NCBI GenBank assembly: GCA_947474545.1
Contig: CANJJI010000015.1
Location: forward strand, 1 to 49,300
Source: Beijerinckiaceae bacterium
GTDB taxonomy: Bacteria; Pseudomonadota; Alphaproteobacteria; Rhizobiales; Beijerinckiaceae
DNA length: 49,300 nucleotides
Reading direction: 5' to 3'
The position numbers were made by a program, and so were the translations under genes. Positions 44,287 to 49,300 of this stretch are shown here, in pieces. Each line of letters opens with the position of its first letter. Position 1 is the stretch's first letter. The notes beneath the pieces are model-generated. The model was not told the DNA's origin. It did no database searches and saw only the letters and a program-made list of their open reading frames with translations.

Positions 44287-45309
44287 ATGATGAACCGCCG
44301 CACGCTCGCTCTGTCTTGCCTTCTGGCTGTCTGTGCTGGTGCGCAGAATGCGCGGGCACAATCGGTCGAAGAGTTTTATCGCGGCAAGACGCTGCGCATC
44401 ATCGCGTCCACGGGCGCGGCTTCCACCTACACGACCTATGCGCAGCTGGTTGCGGAATTCATCGGCAATTACATTCCCGGCAAGCCCAACGCCATCGTGC
44501 AAAATATGCCCGGAGGAGGCGGTGTGCGCGCTGCCAATTATCTGACCAGCGTAGCTCCACAAGACGGTACGTATCTGGGCGTCGTTCATGAAACGCTCGC
44601 GAGCGAACAGGTGCTCAAGCCTGAAGGCATCATGTTCGATATGGCGAAGATGAAATGGATCGGCGTAATGAGCATGATCACGTCGACTCTCACGGTCACG
44701 GGCGACGCGCCAGCGACGACCGTTGAAGGCGCAAAACAGAAGGAAGTGATTGTTGCCTCCACGGGGCGGGGGTCGATCACCCATCAATTGCCGACCTTGC
44801 TCAATGCGATGTACGGCACGAAGTTCAAGATTGTCGGTGGTTATCAGGCGATGGGTGAAATGACGCTGGCGATGGAGCGCGGCGAAGTGCATGGACGGGC
44901 GGGATCGCTCGTTGGATGGACACAAACGCGCGCCAAGGAATTGGCCGATGGCAAATTCGTGCATATGGTGCAGGTCAATCTGCGCAAGGATCCAACTTTG
45001 CCGAATGTGCAATTGCTTGTCGATCTCGCCCGCAATGATCGCGAACGGCAGATGCTGGAATTCATGTCGTCGTCGGCCCTGATGGGCCGCTCGCTGCTCG
45101 CGCCTCCTGGCACGCCAGACGAGAGGGTCGCAGCCTTGCGGGCCGCGTTTCAGGCGATGGTCAATGATCCCGTCTTTCTGGACGTTGCCAAAAAGCGCCA
45201 GCACGATATCATTCCCGCGACGGGCGAAGAGGTGGCAGCGGCTGCGGCAAAAACAGTGTCTCTGCCCAAGGATTTGGCGACGGAGTTGACAAAAATCTTT
45301 GATCAGTGA
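44287..45309 (+). CDS. Bug/TctC-family periplasmic solute receptor, divergent member
   Basis: 340 residues from ATG 44287, preferred because GGAG lies 6 bases ahead. ATG 44275 and 44290 are also in frame. The signal peptide ends ...NARAQ before SVEEFYRGKTLRIIAS. It belongs to the Bug branch that starts EEFYRGKT and carries IPGKPNAIVQNMPGGGGVRAANYL, unlike the WPDR type of its four plus-strand neighbours. Also visible are VAPQDGTYLGVVHE and LAPPGTPDERVAALRAAFQAM. It probably binds a different ligand and was added separately to the run. Confidence 0.88.
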   Translation: MMNRRTLALSCLLAVCAGAQNARAQSVEEFYRGKTLRIIASTGAASTYTTYAQLVAEFIGNYIPGKPNAIVQNMPGGGGVRAANYLTSVAPQDGTYLGVVHETLASEQVLKPEGIMFDMAKMKWIGVMSMITSTLTVTGDAPATTVEGAKQKEVIVASTGRGSITHQLPTLLNAMYGTKFKIVGGYQAMGEMTLAMERGEVHGRAGSLVGWTQTRAKELADGKFVHMVQVNLRKDPTLPNVQLLVDLARNDRERQMLEFMSSSALMGRSLLAPPGTPDERVAALRAAFQAMVNDPVFLDVAKKRQHDIIPATGEEVAAAAAKTVSLPKDLATELTKIFDQ

Positions 45310-45424
45310 AGGCGAAAACAAGCAGATTTCGTTTACACTTCAGCTATATCCATTTGGCAGATCAGAAAGTTTTTAAGAACTCGCTGATGACGTTGTCAGT
45401 TCAAATCATATTGTGGGAGGGATA

Positions 45425-45868
45425 ATGGATCGCTCGAAAATTGAAGATTTAATCCGCGAAGTTTACAAGACCCGCACGTCAAACGATCTTGCTGCGGTGT
45501 TAAATCTCTTCGCCCGAAACGCTGTATTTCACATGGCAGGCGCGAACGGTCCCGGGCGCATCGCGGCACGGGCAGAGGGTCAACAAAGTATCTCTGACAT
45601 CATGGCGACTTTGGTTTCCGCCTGGTCGTGGATCGAGGTTCAAATTCTGGATCTTCTTGTTGATGGCGCAAGCGCGGCGGTCCGCTATCGTGCCACGATG
45701 CGATTTCTGCCGACGCAGGCCATCGTTGTGACGGACCTGTTCGATCTGATCAAATTTGAAGACGGCAAGATCGCTGAGCTCGTGGAGTTTTGTGATACGG
45801 CGCTCGCTGCCAGCCTGATCAACGACGCCATGTCTCTGGCTGGGAAGGGTGCAGGCTCGGCTGCCTAG
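45425..45868 (+). CDS. SnoaL-like (NTF2-fold) protein 3
   Basis: 147 residues from ATG 45425, directly behind GGGAGGGAT. A GTG at 45413 is in frame but would overlap that site. MDRSKIEDLIREVYKTRTSNDLAAVLNLFARNAVFHMAG opens the fold. LLVDGASAAVRYRATM holds the [LM][ILV]DG signature seen in the proteins at 31895 and 32733, and LFDLIKFEDGKIAELVEF is the last sheet edge. Function unknown. It follows the receptor run and precedes leuA but is on its own, about 115 bases after the last receptor. Confidence 0.78.
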   Translation: MDRSKIEDLIREVYKTRTSNDLAAVLNLFARNAVFHMAGANGPGRIAARAEGQQSISDIMATLVSAWSWIEVQILDLLVDGASAAVRYRATMRFLPTQAIVVTDLFDLIKFEDGKIAELVEFCDTALAASLINDAMSLAGKGAGSAA

Positions 45869-45923
45869 TACCCGATAAATTGGTTGTAACGCGACAGAAA
45901 TCGCCGGACAGAAAACAGCCGGC

Positions 45924-45952
45924 TTGCAATTTCCACTTGTTTCCGGTTTATT
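45924..45952 (+). promoter_or_regulatory. Possible promoter for the leuA leader
   Basis: TTGCAA (45924-45929) and TTTATT (45947-45952) are separated by 17 bases, each matching four of six consensus positions. A start near 45959 would leave about 35 bases before the leader GTG. Inferred only from spacing. Confidence 0.45.
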
Positions 45953-45994
45953 ACAAATTGCGCTGGCCATCGCCAGACTTTGAATGAGGGTCCT

Positions 45995-46111
45995 GTGGCC
46001 AAGTCCGCCACCAGAGTTGCAGCGAAGAGAGAAGCGGGCGTTGCCGTCGCGCTGATGCTCTTGCATGCCGCAGCCCTCCTTCTTGGGGCCCTGCTTCTTA
46101 TCCGCCCCTGA
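45995..46111 (+). CDS. leu attenuator leader ORF (leucine-rich)
   Basis: A 38-codon frame starts at GTG 45995 with GAGGG 4 bases upstream, and a shorter one starts at ATG 46055. It ends with TGA 46109-46111, 118 bases before leuA. Leucine makes up 9 of about 17 codons from 46052 to 46099 (CTG, CTC, TTG, CTC, CTT, CTT, CTG, CTT, CTT), in runs LL, LLL and LLL. The stop codon lies in the 5' arm of a stem. This is the pattern of a leucine-sensing leader. Alternatively, the basic start and hydrophobic end (GVAVALMLL onward to IRP) could be a very small membrane peptide. Confidence 0.68.
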   Translation: MAKSATRVAAKREAGVAVALMLLHAAALLLGALLLIRP

Positions 46112-46144
46112 GGGCCGGCCGGGCATTGCCCTGGCGCTCAGGGG
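46105..46144 (+). promoter_or_regulatory. Hairpin over the leu leader stop codon
   Basis: CCCCTGAG (46105-46112), which contains the leader TGA, pairs perfectly with CTCAGGGG (46137-46144). An inner stem GCCGGG/CCTGGC (46118-46123 with 46130-46135) sits within. No T-tailed terminator follows before leuA, so control would be by Rho, by ribosome-site exposure or by another fold. Confidence 0.62.
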
Positions 46145-46229
46145 ACCGGAACAAGCCGAAGCAACCCGTCGCCCGCTGCCTTTTCCAAGTACAGGCACAT
46201 CCGGCGCATAGCGATCCAGGATCCATTTC

Positions 46230-47825
46230 ATGACAAGCGATAACAGCCAGACACAAGAACCCGTACAATCCTCGAACCGCGACCGCGTGATCATATTCGA
46301 CACGACCCTGCGGGACGGGGAGCAATCGCCCGGCGCGACGATGACCTTCGAGGAGAAGCTCGAAGTTGCCGATCTGCTCGACGCCCTGGGCGTGGATGTC
46401 ATTGAGGCCGGTTTTCCCATAGCCTCGGAAGGCGATTTTGAGGCGGTGAGCGCCATCGCCAAACGCGTCAAACGCGCGACTGTCGCGGGGCTCGCCCGCG
46501 CCGCCTTCAAGGATATTGACCGCTGTGCGGACGCGGTTCGCCATGCGGTGAACCCGCGCATCCATACGTTCATTTCCACTTCGCCCCTGCACATGAAATA
46601 CAAGCTGCAAAAGGATCCAGCCGAAGTGCTGGAGATGGTGACGGCGCAAGTGACGCGCGCGCGCAACCATGTGGGGGATGTCGAATGGTCGGCGGAAGAC
46701 GGCACACGCACCGAGATGGACTTTCTCTGCCGCACAGTGGAGGCGGCGATCAAGGCTGGCGCGACGACGATCAATATTCCCGATACGGTGGGATACACGG
46801 TGCCGGATGAATACGAGCGCATTTTCCGCACGGTGCGCGAGCGTGTACCCAACTCCGACAAAGCAATCTTCTCGGTGCATTGCCATAACGATCTGGGTCT
46901 GGCTGTTGCGAACACGCTGGCGGGACTGGCTGGCGGCGCGCGGCAGATCGAGTGCACCATCAACGGCATTGGCGAGCGGGCAGGCAATGCGGCGCTGGAA
47001 GAGGTCGTGATGGCGCTGCGTACACGCGCAGATATTCTGCCCTATTCCAACAATATCGAAACGTCGATGTTGACGCGCGCCTCCAAGCTCGTGTCAGCGG
47101 TGACTTCGTTCCCGGTGCAATACAACAAGGCGATTGTTGGCCGTAACGCCTTCGCGCACGAGAGCGGTATCCATCAGGATGGCATGCTGAAGAATGCGCA
47201 GACCTATGAAATCATGACGCCGGAATCCGTCGGCGTCTCCAAAACATCGCTCGTCATGGGCAAACATTCGGGCCGCGCTGCGTTCAAATCGAAGCTGAAG
47301 GAAATGGGTTACGAGCTCGGAGACAACGCTTTGGAAGATGCTTTCAAGCGCTTCAAGGATCTCGCCGACAAAAAGAAGATTGTTTACGACGAAGATATCG
47401 AAGCGCTGGCGGAGGATGGGATTGGCCATGCGGGCGAGCGCATCAGCGTCGAGGCGCTGACTGTTATTGCCGGCACGATGGGGCCGCAGACGGCGACCAT
47501 GACGCTCAACATCGATGGCCAGTCGCAGACCAGACAGGCGGTGGGTAACGGCCCCGTCGACGCGATCTTCAACGCCATCAAGGCGCTGGTGCCGAATGAG
47601 GCCACGCTGGAACTTTATCAAGTCCATGCGGTTACAGAAGGTACAGACGCGCAGGCAGAAGTTTCCGTCCGGCTGGCGGAAAACGGCCGCTCGGTGAACG
47701 CCAAGGGCGCCGATCCCGATACGATGGTGGCCTCGGCTCGCGCCTATGTGGCGGCTCTCAACAAGCTGATGGTCAAGCGCACGAAAGGCAAGCCCGAGCC
47801 GATGACCGCGCGTTTGAAGCCGTAA
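46230..47825 (+). CDS. leuA: 2-isopropylmalate synthase
   Basis: 531 residues, start ATG 46230 with AGGA 8 bases ahead. It condenses acetyl-CoA and 2-ketoisovalerate, the first step of leucine synthesis. The TIM barrel shows IIFDTTLRDGEQSPGATM (metal Asp and Arg), VIEAGFP, the metal pair HCHNDLGLAVANTLAG (His217 and His219), and ECTINGIGERAGNAALEEVVMAL. The C-terminal allosteric domain (from about 400, with VEALTVIAGTMGPQTATMTL) binds leucine for feedback inhibition. Expression is probably also set by the leucine-rich leader upstream. A perfect 10-bp hairpin follows. Confidence 0.97.
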   Translation: MTSDNSQTQEPVQSSNRDRVIIFDTTLRDGEQSPGATMTFEEKLEVADLLDALGVDVIEAGFPIASEGDFEAVSAIAKRVKRATVAGLARAAFKDIDRCADAVRHAVNPRIHTFISTSPLHMKYKLQKDPAEVLEMVTAQVTRARNHVGDVEWSAEDGTRTEMDFLCRTVEAAIKAGATTINIPDTVGYTVPDEYERIFRTVRERVPNSDKAIFSVHCHNDLGLAVANTLAGLAGGARQIECTINGIGERAGNAALEEVVMALRTRADILPYSNNIETSMLTRASKLVSAVTSFPVQYNKAIVGRNAFAHESGIHQDGMLKNAQTYEIMTPESVGVSKTSLVMGKHSGRAAFKSKLKEMGYELGDNALEDAFKRFKDLADKKKIVYDEDIEALAEDGIGHAGERISVEALTVIAGTMGPQTATMTLNIDGQSQTRQAVGNGPVDAIFNAIKALVPNEATLELYQVHAVTEGTDAQAEVSVRLAENGRSVNAKGADPDTMVASARAYVAALNKLMVKRTKGKPEPMTARLKP

Positions 47826-47857
47826 TTTTCAGGGATTTTCTTATTTGAGACAAACGT

Positions 47858-47883
47858 CCGCAGCCCGTTCTTTCGGGCTGCGG
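47858..47883 (+). terminator. Hairpin terminator after leuA
   Basis: CCGCAGCCCG (47858-47867) pairs with CGGGCTGCGG (47874-47883) around a 6-base T-rich loop. The following sequence has only a short T-stretch, so it may work partly through stem strength. Confidence 0.7.
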
Positions 47884-47984
47884 CGCTTTGGATATGTCTG
47901 GACAATACGACAAATCGGATTGACTTATACTTCAATTCTTATCTAACTGTGTATTGGAGAGATATAGTATTTATAGGGCGATTT

Positions 47985-48425
47985 ATGAAAGTCATATTGA
48001 TTGTCATTACGGCTGCTTTTGCTGGCGGGCTTGGCGGCTGCGCTACCGTTACACGGGGCACAACAAGCCAGATTCAGATCGACTCGGAACCCAATGGTGC
48101 GCTGGCTCGTACAACCCTGAACCACAATTGCACCACGCCGTGCATGATCCAGGTGTCCCGAAAGGACGAATTCGCGATTACCTTTTCCAAGCCCGGGTAT
48201 ATCGACGAACGGATTGATGTGAAAACCCAGATCGCGGGATCTGGTGCCGCAGGTTTTGCAGGCAATATCATTCTGGGCGGTGTCGTCGGCATGGGGGTGG
48301 ATGCTGCCACAGGCGCAACCTATGAACACACACCCAACCCCGTTCGGGCGGTATTGCAACCGGAACGGCCGGTTCAGCAGACGCCACCGGCCATCCGCAA
48401 TCGCAGAGGAAAACCGGTTTCCTGA
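47985..48425 (+). CDS. Small lipoprotein with a PEGA-like domain
   Basis: 146 residues from ATG 47985 (AGGGCG upstream). A GTG 12 codons earlier is possible. The signal segment is VILIVITAAFAGGLGGCAT with the lipobox Cys. SQIQIDSEPNGALARTTL and CTTPCMIQVSRKDEFAITFSKPGY carry the glycine/proline-rich strand pattern of PEGA surface domains. A later hydrophobic stretch, FAGNIILGGVVGMGVDAATGA, may touch membrane, and there is a proline-rich tail. The Cys pair (NCTTPC) could be a disulfide. Function unknown. Confidence 0.75.
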   Translation: MKVILIVITAAFAGGLGGCATVTRGTTSQIQIDSEPNGALARTTLNHNCTTPCMIQVSRKDEFAITFSKPGYIDERIDVKTQIAGSGAAGFAGNIILGGVVGMGVDAATGATYEHTPNPVRAVLQPERPVQQTPPAIRNRRGKPVS

Positions 48426-48575
48426 GCCAACCCACGCGATATGATTCTGGGGGCTAAAAGGTTCTGGACACGCCGTCCTGCCTTTGCTACACCCCGCCTT
48501 GTTCGCGCCGGACATCCCCGATGACCGGCGCTGCGCTTTTGGTGGGTCTTCTCTGAAACAACCCGGCAAACGGAT

Positions 48576-48651
<76 letters not shown>

Positions 48652-48840
48652 TATAAAGATAATAAAATCAGAGCACTATATATTTTTCTGTGAAGAGGCA
48701 GTACGGGCCTCGATTTCTGCGGACCCATAGCGGACCCGCTGGGCAAGTTTTTTTAGCTTGATCGCGCGTCAGGTTTATTCACTGTGAAGCTCAGCTGCCC
48801 GCCACTCATTCCACACTCCCGTCCGTCGGATCAACCGAAA
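48652..48840. other. Non-coding stretch after tRNA-Lys with a short direct repeat
   Basis: AT-rich sequence next to the tRNA contains no recognisable gene. GCGGACCC is repeated at 48719-48726 and 48730-48737. On the minus strand several short overlapping frames follow the terminase-like fragment (ATGATTTCG at about 48840), but none is convincing. Confidence 0.45.
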
Positions 48841-49300
48841 TCATTTCACCTTGTGTACGCGAAATATATTCGCATCGCGCGCACTACTCTCCTCAGGCTC
48901 CCCCAGCGCCTTCTTTAGGACCTGCTCCAGTGTAGCGAGTTCATCCTCATCGAGGTGCGACAGATCCGGCATCTGTGCCGCTTGCTGCTGGATAGGCCCC
49001 CCGTCCGGGCCAGAGACCTCGTGCCTTTGCGCGTCGTGCCAGCCTGAGGCTGCTCGTGAGCGGTTCTTGAGGCCCAGACCGACGATGGCGGCATTGCCTG
49101 CCTCGCCGTTGTCTAGGGCTATTGCTCGACGTTCCCAGAAACAGCAGGGACCGAGCCCTGCCGTCCTCCACGGACTGCCGAAACTCGTCGTGCTGGTTCT
49201 GCCACGTGAACGCAGTGCGCGGGCCGACGCCGCAGGACGCCGCCGCTGCCTCCAGACTGAGGCCGCCCGCGCGGTTTAAAGCCTACAAAATCCGATTTAC
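48841..49300 (-). pseudogene. Broken phage terminase small-subunit-like gene, running off the right edge
   Basis: On the minus strand, a helix-turn-helix segment reads LNRAGGLSLEAAAASCGV, then TAFTWQNQHDEFRQSVEDGR, after a TAG at 49283-49285. About residue SVEDGRARSLL the frame must shift by one base to continue FWERRAIALDNGEAGNAAIV, then GLKNRSRAASGWHD, and end LSHLDEDELATLEQVLKKAL ... HKVK with TGA at 48841. This order matches terminase small-subunit proteins of tailed phages. A stop and a frameshift show decay (or, for the shift, a sequencing error). The 5' end is outside the window. Confidence 0.62.

Noticed and set aside
45984-46054. Alternative 23-codon ORF (ATG 45984) as the leu leader
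   Set aside because: It has few Leu codons and ends before the hairpin. The GTG 45995 frame holds the Leu runs and ends in the stem.
48851-49279. Plus-strand 142-residue ORF at the right edge
   Set aside because: Its Ser/Arg/Ala-rich translation matches nothing, and the opposite strand carries a recognisable terminase-like sequence. It is a shadow frame.

Overview
The window looks like a chromosomal stretch of an alphaproteobacterium, most likely order Hyphomicrobiales (Rhizobiales). This rests on protein style (Omp25/Omp31-like barrels with a short proline-rich N-terminus, a 529-residue SerA with a separately placed SerC, an AHAS large subunit with GEAS in the TPP motif), on moderately high GC, on many GTG/TTG starts and ATGA/GTGA overlaps, and on a head-to-head REP-like repeat of the GTCATCCCGGA type. 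I cannot name the genus.

Layout. 1-7.7 kb, mostly minus strand: DsbA-fold isomerase, serA, serC with a structured leader, two paralogous outer-membrane barrels, glmM. 7.9-10.1 kb: an ArsC-like reductase facing two translationally coupled EamA/DMT exporters. 10.3-14.3 kb: a DUF4139 secreted protein, a CPBP membrane protease, and thyA-folA with a GTGA overlap. 14.4-18.1 kb: hflK-hflC followed by a periplasmic DegP/Do protease. 18.1-23.6 kb: serB and miaA in back-to-back divergence, a small secreted protein, an exported amidohydrolase, and a membrane-anchored TAXI-type receptor. 23.7-25.5 kb: two more outer-membrane barrels. 25.75-28.4 kb: ilvB-ilvN preceded by a classical attenuator (promoter, 16-codon Val/Ile/Leu-rich leader peptide, T-tailed terminator). 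28.4-29.0 kb: a decayed MazEF-like module. 29-31.9 kb: FAD monooxygenase, small secreted protein, ilvC. 31.9-37.7 kb: two SnoaL-like proteins, a NitT/TauT-type ABC importer, and a PhzF-NUDIX pair. 37.7-45.9 kb: a lipoprotein, six Bug/TctC periplasmic receptors (five in a row on the plus strand) without their membrane subunits, a seven-bladed Vgb-like propeller, and a third SnoaL-like protein. 45.9-47.9 kb: leuA behind a leucine-rich leader ORF and hairpin. 48-49.3 kb: a lipoprotein, tRNA-Lys(CTT), then a broken phage terminase small-subunit-like gene that runs off the edge.

How the genes work together. Serine synthesis is represented by serA, serC and serB, although serB is remote. Branched-chain amino acid synthesis is represented by ilvB, ilvN, ilvC and leuA. 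The ilvB and leuA leaders share one layout: the leader stop codon lies in the 5' arm of a hairpin. ilvC shows no comparable leader. The 32-46 kb block is accessory-looking uptake capacity for organic acids or aromatics, rich in orphan solute receptors.

The most interesting signals are the two amino-acid leader systems, the receptor array with its embedded propeller that lacks the expected catalytic histidines, and the traces of decay (mazEF, terminase next to tRNA-Lys). I found no CRISPR array, rRNA or intact transposon.
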